From Gymnogyps californianus (Eukaryota > Chordata > Aves > Accipitriformes > Cathartidae): a stretch of DNA of 64,000 nt. The stretch lies in NCBI RefSeq assembly GCF_018139145.2, contig NW_026114301.1:124001-188000 (forward strand), given 5' to 3'. This document shows positions 23,741-34,821 of this stretch, piece after piece. The first letter of the stretch is position 1, and each line of letters starts with the position of its first letter. The translations under genes were made by a program, and so were the position numbers. The notes beneath the pieces are model-generated. The model made no database searches. It saw only the letters and a program-made list of their open reading frames with translations, and was not told the origin of the DNA.

Positions 23741-24147
23741 ATATATAAGGGCCAGCCGAATGAGAAGGGGCCTCACTGAGTATTGATAATTTGCCCACAA
23801 AGGATATCAACACCCAGTAAATATTCATGTATAGGTGCTATTAAAGTCGTTACCTGAATGGGAGGGGCTTTCCTCTCTGGTCGTACTCTGGTAGGGGCTG
23901 CTTGCACATTAGCACCACTGAGGCCATTAACTATGATAGCTTGTCCCATCTGACTGGGGGTGCCATGCATGCTGGTAACTTCAGCCCTAGTATCTACAAG
24001 TGCCATAACACATTGTCGTCTCCCTTGCAGCCAATAAATTTCTACTGGGACAAATGGGCATTGGTCCCCCACCATGTAACATCTGTGACAAATACAGGGG
24101 ATGAGGGGGACCAACCACCCCTTCATTTTTGATTGGGCAACTTCCAC
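23741..24147 (-). pseudogene. pro: ERV D aspartic protease
   Basis: The minus strand encodes a retropepsin-like domain that would process Gag and Pol. The active-site strand reads ALVDTRAEVT, where the family has DTG/DTS-A, so the glycine is replaced by arginine. The flap and C-terminal strand (IVNGLSGANVQ ... HEYLLGVDIL) follow in the expected order. A cysteine-rich CICHRCYMVGDQC stretch precedes it. Confidence 0.85.
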
Positions 24148-24462
24148 TCCTTGTATCCTTGCAAGGTGGGTGGTGCACTAGGCTGTACTTCATTGTATTG
24201 ATTCTTTAACGAACTTTTCTGGTCTCGAGAAGTGAGTTGGCTAGGTTTTAACTGCAGCCAGCAACAGAGCAGTTCTGCATTAGATTTTCCATCTACCTCT
24301 TCCCTAGGCGTGCCTAGGGAACATAGTATTTTGGCTGTATTTCTTTGAACATGTATTTTGGCTGACTCACTCCCTTCGGCGTACTTCCACCTGCCACGTG
24401 CCTGCCTGAGCGGATCAGCTATGCTATTTGGGTCCCAGACTAGCCTCCACCAGCTGTGACAG
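24148..24462 (-). pseudogene. gag: ERV D gag, C-terminal part
   Basis: One minus-strand frame is open over most of this piece (W-D-P-N-S-I-A-D-P-L ..., then a stretch rich in K, Q and S) and ends just before the protease region. It resembles the capsid C-terminus and spacer of a retroviral Gag in position and composition. I do not recognise a major homology region with certainty. It ends at the TSD of the A2 LTR. Confidence 0.6.
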
Positions 24463-25041
24463 TGTCATGGTTTAACACTGGCCAGCAACTAAGCACCACA
24501 CAGCCATTCACTCACTCCCCCGCAGTGGGATGGAGGGGAGAAACGGAAGGGTAAAAGTGAGAAAACTCATGCATTGAGATAAAGACAGTTTAATAATTTA
24601 AAAAAAAAAAAAAGTAAGGAAAAAAAACAACAAAGAGAGAGAAAAATAAAACCCAAGAAAAACAAGTGATGCAAAAGAAAGCAATTGCTCACCACCAATC
24701 GACTGATGCCCAGCCAGTCCCCAAGCAACGGCAGCCCCTGCCAACCTCCACCACCCCAGTTTTATTACTGAGCATGACATCATATAGTATGGAATATCCC
24801 TTTGGTCAGTTGGGGTCAGCTGTCCCAGCTGTGTCCCCTCCCAACTTCTTGTGCACCCCCAGCCTACTCACTGGCGGGGCGGTGTGAGGAGCAGAAAAGG
24901 CCTTGGCGCTGTGTAAGCACTGCTCAGCAATAGATAAAACATCAGTGTGTTATCAACACTGTTTTCATCACAAATCCAAAACATAGCCCCATACAAGCTA
25001 CTCTGAAGAAAATTAACTCTATCCCAGCCAAAACCAGTACA
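24463..25041 (-). mobile_element. A2 solo LTR in ERV D gag, TSD GACAG
   Basis: A complete 579-bp A2 LTR on the minus strand. GACAG at 24458-24462 and 25042-25046 is a perfect duplication. Confidence 0.96.
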
Positions 25042-26303
25042 GACAGCAACATAGTTATATCTCCTACTGTACCTGTTCCCCCTGCATCATGGATAGCTGA
25101 TGTGAGCAGCCATAAAGGTGATCTGGTTAGAAGGGGAAAATTACTGAACATAAGAAAACATCTGCTGAAATACTGACAGAGAAAATACCTGCCAGCCTGG
25201 GAGCTGTGAGCCTGGGAACTAGGCCTGGGTACAAGAAGCATCCTTGAAAAGTGCAGCTGGCATCTCTGAAGTGCAGCTGGGTACCTAGAAACCAGATACA
25301 CCCTGAGATACCATCATTAAGTGCCAAAACACCAAACTGTAATGGCAACTTATGGCCTTAAAAGGTGAAAAATAGTCTGGAAAAAGGGGAAAATGTCCTG
25401 AGAAAGCGCCGTGGTTTAACCCCAGCCAGCAACTAAGCACCACACAGCTGCTTCCCCCTCCCCCCTCCCAGTGGGGTAGGGAGGAGGAAAGGAAAAAAAA
25501 GTAAAACTCCTGGGTTGAGTTAAGAACAGTTTAATAAGTAAAGTAAAAATAAAAATACACTACTAACTAAGAATAATAATAATTGTAATGAAAAAGAATA
25601 CAACAAAAAAAAAAGAAATAAGAAAAGAAACCAGTGATGCACAATGCAATTGCTCACCACCCGCTGACCGATGCCCCAGCAGCGATCTGCCCCTCCTGGC
25701 CAACTCCCCCCTGTTTATATACTGAGCATGACATTCCATGGTATGGAATACCCCTTTGGCTAGTTCAGGTCAGCTGCCCCGGCTATGCTCCCTCCCAGCT
25801 TCTTGCACACCTGCTTGCTGGCAGAGCATGGGAAACTGAAAAGTCCTTGGCTTAAGATAAGCGCTACTTAGCAACAACTAAAACCTCAGAGTGTTATCAA
25901 CATCATTCTCACACTAAATCCAAAACACAGCACTGTACCAGCTACTAAGAAGAGAGTTAACTCTGTCCCAGCCGAAACCAGGACAGAAAGTAAGAAGTGG
26001 TAACTGCCATCCATAGGCTGTTCTAACTGCAAGAACAGGAAAACAGTCTGGGAAAATAAAAATTGGTCTGAAAGAACAGAAAACATCATCATCTATTGGC
26101 TGCTCAAAGTGGCGGTGTCCTACACCCTCTTATGTCTCTATGATATAAAAAGGACTTAATTTTTACCCAAAATGGAGCTTCTCTCTCTGAGAACTTCCCA
26201 TGCTACACATAGTTTTCCTTTTCCTAAACAAGTTGAACTCTCCGCTCAAACTTTCTACAAGATCTTGGACCCTCACCAGGGATGATGAGAGGTGAGAGGC
26301 GAT
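25042..26303 (-). pseudogene. gag: ERV D gag 5' half and leader, split by an A1 LTR
   Basis: Two minus-strand pieces (25047-25401 and 25991-26303) lie upstream of the gag C-terminus. A start codon at 26199-26201 opens MGSSQRE, a typical N-myristoylation signal for Gag, but the frame stops after about 12 codons. Just upstream, CTGGTGAGG (about 26271-26279) could be the viral splice donor. The 5' leader is cut at 26303 by the CR1 insertion, so the 5' LTR and primer-binding site are not adjacent here. Assignment is by position and these signals. Confidence 0.6.
25407..25985 (-). mobile_element. A1 solo LTR in ERV D gag, TSD GAAAG
   Basis: A complete 579-bp A1 LTR on the minus strand; its plus-strand start has decayed from TGTCG to CGCCG. 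GAAAG at 25402-25406 and 25986-25990 is a perfect duplication. Confidence 0.94.
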
Positions 26304-26697
26304 GTTGCCGAGGCGAGCTGCTCCGGAGCCAGCCCAATCCGCAGCAGAGCACCAGATCTTGGTGCACAGGGGGGTTTCCTGAGGCAGGGAAACGCCAGGG
26401 CAGCAAAGAGACCTGCCAGGAGCTGGCAGCTGTCCTAAGAGATGCTGACGAGGCCTGGACATTGCCAGAGCAACCGCGGCCACCCCCACACCTGTAAGAA
26501 GCAGCCTAGTGAGCGCTACCGACCAGGAGCACTGCGAACAGAGCAGGCAAACAGAGCATGGCGCGTCAGCCAGGGCGTGGCACGGCAGTTTGCACGGCAG
26601 TTCATGCGGAAGGGCACGCAGGAAGGGCGTAGTCACCCTACCAGCTCAAGAGGTGAGTTCAGTTGGTGGTCATCTCCCCCTCAGAAGGAGCTTAGCT

Positions 26698-27800
26698 ATG
26701 GTATCCACCCGGCAGAAAGCTATGATGTCCTCTGCACTCACCAGAATGGATGTGGCAACCCAGACAGAGCTCCCATGAAAACATGCAGCTGTCCAGGTCT
26801 CAGGCTGCAGGGAGTGCCAGAGCCTTTCACTGGTAATGGATGGCAGTAGTGAGAACAGCTGTGTGAGGTGTGACCAGGTGGATGATCTGCTCAGCCTGGT
26901 GGCAGAGCTACAAGAGGAAGTAGAAAGGTTAAGGAGCATCAGGGAGTCTGAGAAAGAGATAGACTGGTGGAACCAAGCTCTGTCCTCCCTGAGACAGAAA
27001 CAGGAACAGCCACCAGAAAAAACCCAAGATCAAGGGGATCCTGTATCCTCTCCCCGCCAGGCTGAAGGCAGTAGCTTAAAGGAAAGGAGTGAATGGAGGC
27101 AAGTCCACGCTCGGGGCGGCAGACGAACCCCCTCCTTGCCTACCTCGCCTTCCCAGGTGCCTCTGTACAACAGGTATGAGGCTCTGGATGTGGAAGGCCA
27201 GTCAATGGATGATGTGAATGATGGTCCATCTCAACCAGAGGTGTTGCCAAGGTCAGAAAGACCTACCCCTCTGTATCACGACCACCTCCACGAGGAAGAA
27301 AAGATGGGTTATAGTTGTGGGTGACTCCCTTCTGAGGGGAACAGAGGGTCCAATATGCTGGACAGACCCTCCTCTTAGGGAAGTCTGCTGCCTCCCTGGG
27401 GCCCGGGTTAAGGACATCACTAGGAAACTTCCTAGCGTGGTACATCCCTCGGACTATTACCCATTATTGCTCTTCCATGTGGGTGGCGATGAAGCCGCAA
27501 CGTGTAGTCCCAAGGGCAATCAAAAGAGACTTCAGGGCCTTGGGACAGTTGGTAAGGGAATCCGGAGCACAGGTAATTTTTTCCTCTATCCTTCCAGTTG
27601 CGGGCAGCGATATTGGAAGAAACAGACAGACCCAGTCTATTAATACATGGCTCCGTGGCTGGTGTCACCGCCACAATTTTGGGTTTTTCGATAATGGGAT
27701 GACCTACACGGCACCAGGCCTGCTGGCATTGGATGGGATTCACCTTTCTCAAAGGGGGAAGAGGGTCTTTGCTCACAAGCTAGCAGGGCTGATTGATTGA
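26698..27800 (+). pseudogene. CR1 no. 2 ORF1: cysteine-finger plus SGNH esterase-like protein
   Basis: Starts MVSTRQK, like the copy at 17190, and has the same layout. A cysteine cluster (CVRCDQVDDL) and a coiled coil (LVAELQEEVERLRS) come first. Then comes an SGNH esterase domain with VVGDSLLRG (nucleophile serine present), HVGGDE where the family has HVGTND, and DGIHLSQRGKRVF (Asp-His). A TGA near 26776 and two frameshifts (near 27290 and 27500) break it. CR1 ORF1 acts in the retrotransposition particle; the esterase role is inferred from the family. Confidence 0.88.
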
Positions 27801-27822
27801 TTGACAGAGCTTTAAACTAGAC

Positions 27823-30818
27823 TTGAAGGGGGAGGGGGATAATATCAGGCTCACCTGTGACAAGCTGTGGGATGACACACCAAGGTTAGAGGGATGGGAT
27901 GCTAGCGAGGGCCCTCAGACTGTTGCTGTGAGACATGCTGGGTACACTGCAGCACACCTGAAGTCTTACAGAGAGGAGCCAGGGGCTCCTGAGGGAATAG
28001 GAGCCAGCAGGGGAACACCAGTGAAATACCTCAAAGGAATTAAGGGGTGTTCCTCTAAGAAGGTGACACAGCCAACAGCCCAGCTGAAGTGCCTCTACAC
28101 CAATGCACACAGCATGGGCAACAAACAGGAGGAGCTGGAAGCCACCGTGCTGCTGTAAAGCTACGACCTAGTTGCCATTATTGAAACTTGGTGGGACAAA
28201 TCCCATGACTGGAGTGGGGCTATCGATGGCTACAGGCTGTTCAGAAGGGACAGGCGAGGAAGGAGGGGTGGAGGGGTTGCCCTCTATGTCAAGAAATGGA
28301 TAGATTGTGAAGAGCTGTCTCTGAAGAATAGTCACGAGCAGGTTGAAAGCTTATGGGTAAGAATTAGAGACCGAGGCAACAAAGGGAACCTTGTGGTTGG
28401 TGTTTACTACAGGCCGCCCGATCAAGGGGAGCCTATTGACGAAGCCTTCTTACTCCAGCTCCAGGAGGCATTGCACTCGCAGGCTCTCATCCTGCTGGGG
28501 GACTTCAACCACCCCAACATCTGCTGGAAAAGTAGCACAGCGAGCTGTAGGCAGTCCAGGAGACTCCTGGAGTGCATTGAGGATAACTTCTTAAGCCAGG
28601 TAATAGACAGTCCTACCAGAGGGGATGCAATACTGGACCTGATGGTCACCAATGCAAGTGAGCTAATCAGTGACATCAAGACTGGAGGCAGCCTGGGCTG
28701 ATCATGCATTGGTGGAGTTCACAGTCCTGAGGGATATGGGTCAGGCGAAGAGTAAAGTCAGGACCCTGAATTTTAGGAAAGCAAACTTCCAGCTGTTCAA
28801 GGAGTTAGTCAATGGGACCCCCTGGAAAACTGCCCTCAGGGAGCAGAACAGAGCTGGCAGATCTTTAAGGACACTTTCCATAGAGCGCAAGAGCTCTCGA
28901 TCCCTAGGTGTAAGAAATCAGGAAAGGATGGCAAGAGGCCGGCATGGATGAGTCGAGACCTGCTGGTCAAACTAAAGGGCAAGAAGGAAATGCACAGGCA
29001 GTGGAAGCAGGGACAGGTATCCTGGGACGAGTATAGGGATGCTGCCTGGTTGTGTAGGGATGGGGTCAGGAAGGCCAAGGCGTGGCTGGAGCTGAACTTG
29101 GCAAGGGACGCAAAGAATAATAAGAAGGGCTTCTATAGGTATGTCAGCCAGAAAAGGAAGGTCAAAGAAAGTGTATACCCCCCGATGAACAAGACTGGCA
29201 AACTGGTAACAACGGATGAGGAGAAGGCTGAGGTACTCAACAACATTTTACCTCAGTCTTCACTGGCAACCTCTCTTCCCACACCTCTCGAGTGGATGTG
29301 TTGCCAAAAATTGTAACCAGGAAAGCGCTCCAAACCAAATGATAGTTTAGAAAGCCGACATTGATTTATTGCAGTGCTGGGTGCATGGGGGATTTTTCCT
29401 CCTAGCATGCACACCGAAGAACAAAAGCACACTCATTATATACTTGAAAGAAATGAATATTCATATAATCTCTGAGAAGTGTCTACCTACTTAATGCATA
29501 TGCTAATACATTACAAAACTACCTTTATACAAGCATCTCTGGTGGTCCTTTTGGAAATCATAACTCAGTCTGTTTTGTAACTCAGTCACCAGAATCAGGG
29601 TGCACAACAACACAACAGTACTGATAGTGAGGAACATCTTGCCCTTTTGGCACATATTATTCTTTGGTATGCAGACTGCTTGTCCTTGGTACACAGGTTT
29701 GGTCATCTTTGGTATGCAGGCCTGCTTGTTCTATCTGTACAAAGTTTACACAAAGGGGCTTTTTTTCATCAAATTGTCTAAGTCTTTTGGTAACAGATGG
29801 ACCACAAGGCAGGGACTGGGGGAGCAAAGTCCCTCCCACTGTAAGAGAAGATCAGGTTCGTGACCACCTGAGGAACCTGAACATACATAAGTCTATGGGA
29901 CCTGACGAGATGCATCCCAGAGTCCTGAGGGAATTGGCTGATGTAGCTGCCAAGCCACTCTCCATGATATCTGAAAAGTCATGGCAGTCAGGTGAAGTCC
30001 CTGGAGACTGGAAAAAGGGAAACATTGCAGCCATTTTTAAAAAGGGTAGAAAGGAGGACCCTGGGAACTACTGACCTGTCAGCCTCACCTCTGTGCCTGG
30101 GAAGATCATGGAACAGATCCTCCTAGAAGCTATGCTAAGGCACATGGAGGACAGGGAGGGGATTTGAGACAGCCAGCATGGCTTCACCAAGGGCAAGTCT
30201 TGCCTGACCAACCTAGTGGCCTTCTATGATGGAGTGACTACATCAGTGGACAAGGGAAGAGCTATGGATGTCATCTATCTATATCTGGATGACTTCTGTA
30301 AGGCCTTTGACATGGTCCCCCACAACATCCTTCTCTCTTAATTGGAGAGATATGGATTTGATGGATGGACTGTTTGGTGGATGAGGAATTGGTTGGATGG
30401 TTGCATCCAGAGGGTAGTGGTCAATGGCTCAATGTCCAGATGGAGATCAATGACGAGTGGTGTCCCTCAGGGGTCCGTACTGGGACCAGTCCTGTTTAAT
30501 ATCTTCATCAAAGACATAGACAGTGGGGTCGAGTGCACCCTCAGCAAGTTTGCAGATGACACCAAGCTGAGTGGAGCTGTTGACACACCTGAGAGAAGGG
30601 ATGCCATCCAGAGGGACCTGGACAGGCTTGAGAAGTGGGCCCATGTGAACTTCATGAGGTTCAACAAGGCCAAGTGCAAGGTCTTGCACCTGGGTTGGGG
30701 CAACCCCCAGTATCAATACAGGCTGGGGGATGAAGGGATTGAGAGCAGCCCTGCAGAGAAGGACTTGGGGGTACTGGTGGATGAAAAACTGGACATGAGC
30801 CAACAACTGCGCCTTTAG
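27823..30818 (+). pseudogene. CR1 no. 2 ORF2: endonuclease and partial reverse transcriptase
   Basis: The endonuclease motifs are LKCLYTNAHSM, ETWWD, VGVYYRPPDQGE and GDFNHPNICW. The RT part has [41 protein letters not shown] and FADDTKLSG (catalytic aspartates intact, near 30550-30570). Stops follow TVLL, NY and DREGI. The frame ends in the CR1 3' truncation, so the RT C-terminus is missing. Confidence 0.92.
29299..29795 (-). mobile_element. C-family solo LTR in CR1 ORF2, TSD GATG
   Basis: A 497-bp LTR on the minus strand, TGTTACC to GGCAACA, with AATAAA (minus strand, about 29362-29367). Its R region GCAGTGCTGG plus the following CCTCCT stretch matches the LTR at 62781-63333. GATG at 29295-29298 and 29796-29799 flanks it. 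A 4-bp duplication is typical of class I (gamma-like) retroviruses. Confidence 0.9.
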
Positions 30819-32250
30819 ATCTGCAGTTGATATTTACTCATTTAGACCAAATCATAATCTTCAGAAAATAAGGGGACATGCTTGTTGACTGAAACCTGAC
30901 CAGAATTCCATGAAGATGACAAAAGCATTCTTCTTGTCTTCAGTGGGTATATATTAACAGTGAATAGATTTTTAAAAGATATTTGATGTTTTGGAGCCAA
31001 CATGTTGTGAATAGCTGTTGTTCACAGAAAACCTGTGAATTTTCAGATTATCAGCTCTTTGGGACTGATAATCATCTCTTTTCATAATTTTGTTCTGTTT
31101 TTGCATAGTACCTGATATGGGTGCCCTGTTTCCATTAGTAGGAGCTCCTATGCATTTCCTATATGTAAACAAATAATAATAATACATATATAAAAGAGTA
31201 AAAGATTAGTCCCAGAACACACCTAAATGTACTCAGTAAAATATTGGATAACTTGAAATCATTGGGAGTTTTGTTGCTGCCTTCAGTGGGGATGGAATTT
31301 CTCTTGTACAGCAGTTATTAATAAACTGGACTTAAATATGTTTTTACCAAAGCCCACTGATTATAATGAGAGCATTTTGGGTTATGTTTTTAATCAAATA
31401 TTATTTATGAAACACTCAATAAAGATGTTGGAGGCTTTATTATGATTTTGAAGAGTGATTTAGACTACGTTAATTAAAAGAATATGAAATAATAAAATAA
31501 GCAAGCTAGATCAACAACTTGCATAAATCATTGAAATTTAGCTAAAGTCAGTGGAGTTAGAGTATTTTACATTAGCCTTAAATATTTACATTAGCAATTT
31601 AAAAAATTGATTCGATATAGATCAGTTTTATGCAAGTTAAGTTACAAATATTGATAACACATTTTTTTAAATACGAAAGAATTTTTAGCCTAATTTTGGT
31701 TTACCTTAAAAATTGTTTTAAAACAATGGGAGAAGGATGGTGTTGGTGGTGGGGGAAAGAGCTGAGAGCAAAGAAGAAAAAGATGTTAAGGAAGAATAAG
31801 ACAGTACTGATGTATATGGCAAATTCTCTGGGTGTCAGCTGAGCTTTTGTGTGGGTTTGCTCTTCTGTTCTTAAAACACAACACAGATTTCCTGCTGGCT
31901 AACAAAAATGTGTATGTATATATTTTAAGTGTATTATCTTCAAAATAAGAATTAAATTTAGGGTTTGTTTGGAGGGGAGGTATTGTGGGCAGCTCATGGT
32001 CTCAGATTATTTTTGTTAATGCAAAAAATTCTTTGCAAGAGTCACATACACTAAGCTTTAGCTAAACATGAATTTTTGGGCATTTCTTATTTATTTTGAC
32101 TTTCAGTTTAGTATATTTTGTCTGTCAGAGAACTAATGTTTAATAAAGACCAAACATAGTAAAAGAAAGTCATCAGAATGTGTATGGGTTAACAAAGCTG
32201 ATCTATGAAAATAAATAAAAACAACAGAAAGTATGTCTATTGCCGGTCAG
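30813..32250. other. AT-rich DNA between two CR1 copies, no gene
   Basis: No repeat family or coding signal was recognised. It separates the broken end of CR1 no. 2 from the 5'-truncated start of CR1 no. 3. About 115 bp of CR1 sequence (30697-30812 and 32251-32366) is represented on both sides at roughly 90 percent identity by eye. Confidence 0.5.
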
Positions 32251-32678
32251 GGCAACCCCTGGTATCAATACAGGCTGGGGGATGAAGGGATTGAGAGCAG
32301 CCCTGTGGAGAAGGACTTGGGGGTACTGCTGGATGAAAAGCTGGACATGAGCTGGCAATGTACACTCGCAACCCAGAAAGCCAACTGCATCCTGGGCTGC
32401 ATCAAAAGAAGTGTGACCAGCAGGTCGAGGGAGGTCATTCTGCCCCTCTACTCTGCTCTCATGATACCCCACCTGGAGTACTGCATCCAGCTCTGGAGTC
32501 CTCAGTACAAGAAAGACATGGACCTGTTGGAGTGGGTCCAGAGGAGGGCCACGAAGATGATCAGAGGGCTGGAACAGCTCTCCTATGAGGACAGGCTGAG
32601 AGAGTTGGGGTTGTTCAGCCTGGAGAAGAGAAGGCTCCGGGGAGACCTTACTGCGGCCTTTCAATACTTAAAGGGGGC

Positions 32679-33822
32679 TGTATTGGGTTTGCGTGGCAAG
32701 GTTTTGGTAGCAGAGGGGCTACAGGGGTGGCTCCTGTGAGAAGCTGCTAGAAGATTCCCCCATGTCTGATAAAGCCAATGCCAGCCAGCTCCAAGACGGA
32801 CCCATCACTGGCCAAGGCCAAGCCAATCAGCGACAGTGGTAGCACCTCTGTGATAACATATTTAAGAAGGGGAAAAGTTACTGCACAGCAGCAATTGCAG
32901 CAAGAGAGAGGAGTGAGAAGATGTGAGAGGAACAACTCTGCAGACACCAAGGTCAGTGAAGAAGGAGGGGGAGGAGGTGCTCCAGGCGCCAGAGCAGAGA
33001 TTCCCCTGCAGCCCGTGGTGAAGACCGTGGTGAGGCAGGCTGTCCCCCTGCAGCCCATGGAGGTTAACGGTGGAGCAGATATCCACCTGCAGCCCATGGA
33101 GGACCCCACGCCGGAGCAGGTAGATGCCCGAAGGACGCTGTGACCCCATGGGAAGTCCGCACTGGAGCAGGCTCCTGGCAGGACCTGTGGACCCGTGGAG
33201 AGAGAGGAGCCCATGCTGGAGCAGGTTTGCTGGCAGGACTTGTGACCCCATGGGGGACCCACACTGGAGCAGTCTGTTCCTGAAGGACTGCACCCCGTGG
33301 AAGGGACCCATGCTGGAGCAGTTTGTGAAGAACTGCAGCCTGTGGGAAGGACCCACATTGGAGAAGTTCATGGAGGACTGTCTCCTGTGGGAGGGACCCC
33401 ATGCTGGAGCAGGGGAAGAGTGTGAGGAGTCCTCCCCCTGAGGAGGAAGGAGCGGCAGAAACAACAAGTGATGAACTGACCACAACCCCCATTCCCTGTC
33501 CCCCTGCACCACTCAGGGGTAGGAGGTAGATAAAATTGGGAGTAAAGTTAAGCCTGGGAAGAAGGGAGGGGTGGGGGGAAGGTGTTTTTAAGATTTGGGT
33601 TTATTTCTCATTATCCTACTCTGATTTGACTGGTAATAAATTAATTTTTTTCCCCAAGTTGAGTCTGTTTTGCCCATGATGGTAACTGCTGAGTGATCTC
33701 CCTGTCCTTATCTCGACCCATGAGCCTTTCATTATATTTTCTCTCCCCTGTCCAGCTGAGGAGGGGAGTGGTAGAGCAGCTTTGGTGGGCATCTGGCATT
33801 CAGCCAGGGTCAACCCACCACA
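32679..33822 (+). mobile_element. B solo LTR, complete reference copy, TSD GGGGC
   Basis: 1144 bp from TGTATTGGG to AACCCACCACA. GGGGC at 32674-32678 and 33823-33827 is a perfect duplication inside a CR1. It contains a CCAAT box (GCCAATCAG, about 32822-32830), a TATA-like TATTTAAG (32859-32866) and AATAAA (33635-33640). If these are the working signals, the R region is over 700 bp long and contains the tandem block at 33065-33425. Confidence 0.96.
33065..33425 (+). repeat. Tandem CTGGAGCAG repeat block of the B LTR
   Basis: Eight units of 44-54 bp, each carrying a GGAGCAG-type core preceded by a CATGG or CGTGG motif and followed by a variable spacer. The same block, in varying completeness, is in every B copy of the window. 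It keeps open frames on both strands, which explains the many serine-, proline- and tryptophan-rich pseudo-ORFs. Confidence 0.85.
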
Positions 33823-34097
33823 GGGGCTTATAAGAAAGATGGGGACAGACTTTTTAGTAGGGCCTGTAGCAATAGGACAAGGGGTGAAGGTTTTAAACTG
33901 AAAGAGGGTAGATTTAGATTGGATATAAGGAAGCAATTTTTTACAATGAGGGTGGTGAAACACTGGAACAGGTTGCTCAGAGAGGTGGTAGACATCCCAT
34001 CCCTGTAAACATTCAAGGTCAGGTTGGACGGGGCTCTGAGCAATCTGGTCTACTGAAAGATGTCCCTGCTCACTGCAGGGGGGTTGGACTAAATGAC

Positions 34098-34700
34098 TGT
34101 CCTGGTTTTCAGCTGGGATAGAGTTAACTTTCTTCTTAGTAGCTGGTACAGTGCTGTGTTTTGGATTTAGTGTGAGAATGATGTTGATAACATACTGATG
34201 TTTTAGCTGTTGCTAAGTAGCGCTTATCTTAAGCCAAGGATATTTTCAGTTTCCCATGCTCTGCCAGCAAGCAGGTGTACAAGAAGCTGGGAGGGAGCAT
34301 AGCCGGGGCAGCTGACCCGAACTAGCCAAAGGGATATTCCATACCAAGGAACATCATGCCCAGTATATAAACAGGGGGGGAGTTGGCCGGGAGGGGCGGT
34401 TCGCTGCTTGGGCATCAGTCACCGGGTGGCGAGCAATTGCGTTGTGCATCACTGTTTTTTTTTCTTTTTTTCCCCTCTTCTTTTTTTTGTTATATTCCTT
34501 TTCATTACTATTATTATTATTATATTTCATTATTATTATTGTTAGTATTATATTTTACTTTAGTTATTAAACTGTTCTTATCTCAACCAACGAGTTCTGC
34601 CTTCTTTCCCGATTCTCCTCCCCATCCCACTGGGAGTGGGAGTGGGAGTGAGGGGTCAGCTGCATGGTGCTTAGTTGCTGGCTGGGGTTAAACCACGACA
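34098..34700 (+). mobile_element. 5' LTR of provirus 1 (A1)
   Basis: 603 bp, TGTCCTGG to ACCACGACA. The TATA box TATATAA is at 34364-34370, the ATTAAA polyadenylation signal at 34566-34571, and an AT-trinucleotide-rich tract lies between them. The site that holds a tRNA-like insert in provirus 2 (CCCAGT/ATATAA) is empty here. Confidence 0.96.
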
Positions 34701-34708
34701 GACCTTTT

Positions 34709-34726
34709 TGGCACCCAACGTGTGGC
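34709..34726 (+). promoter_or_regulatory. Primer-binding site of provirus 1
   Basis: TGGCACCCAACGTGTGGC begins 8 bases after the LTR. From memory it differs at two positions from the site complementary to tRNA-Lys1,2 (TGGCGCCCAACG-type), so lysine tRNA is the likely primer. Confidence 0.75.
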
Positions 34727-34821
34727 ACAAAGGGTTGAGATAATGACAGATCTGACCAGAGCGTGTTAAAACGAACTTGTTATAAGCATTTATTGTATTA
34801 GTTTAATAGTCGCTGGTCACA

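Larger units (their letters stand above)
26304..30812 (+). mobile_element. CR1 LINE with intact 5' end (CR1 no. 2), 3'-truncated
   Basis: Starts with the same 15 bases as the CR1 at 16890 and carries 5' UTR, ORF1 and ORF2 in order. It is interrupted by a C LTR at 29299-29795. The 3' side stops abruptly near 30812, within RT, with no CR1 tail. This is atypical because CR1 copies normally keep the 3' end, so a later deletion or rearrangement is likely. Confidence 0.93.

Noticed and set aside
34098..34700. Possibility that all A1 LTRs carry the tRNA
   Set aside because: The empty site CCCAGT-ATATAA (or a close variant) is visible in the LTRs at 1, 10432, 19004, 25407 and 34098; only provirus 2 has the insert.
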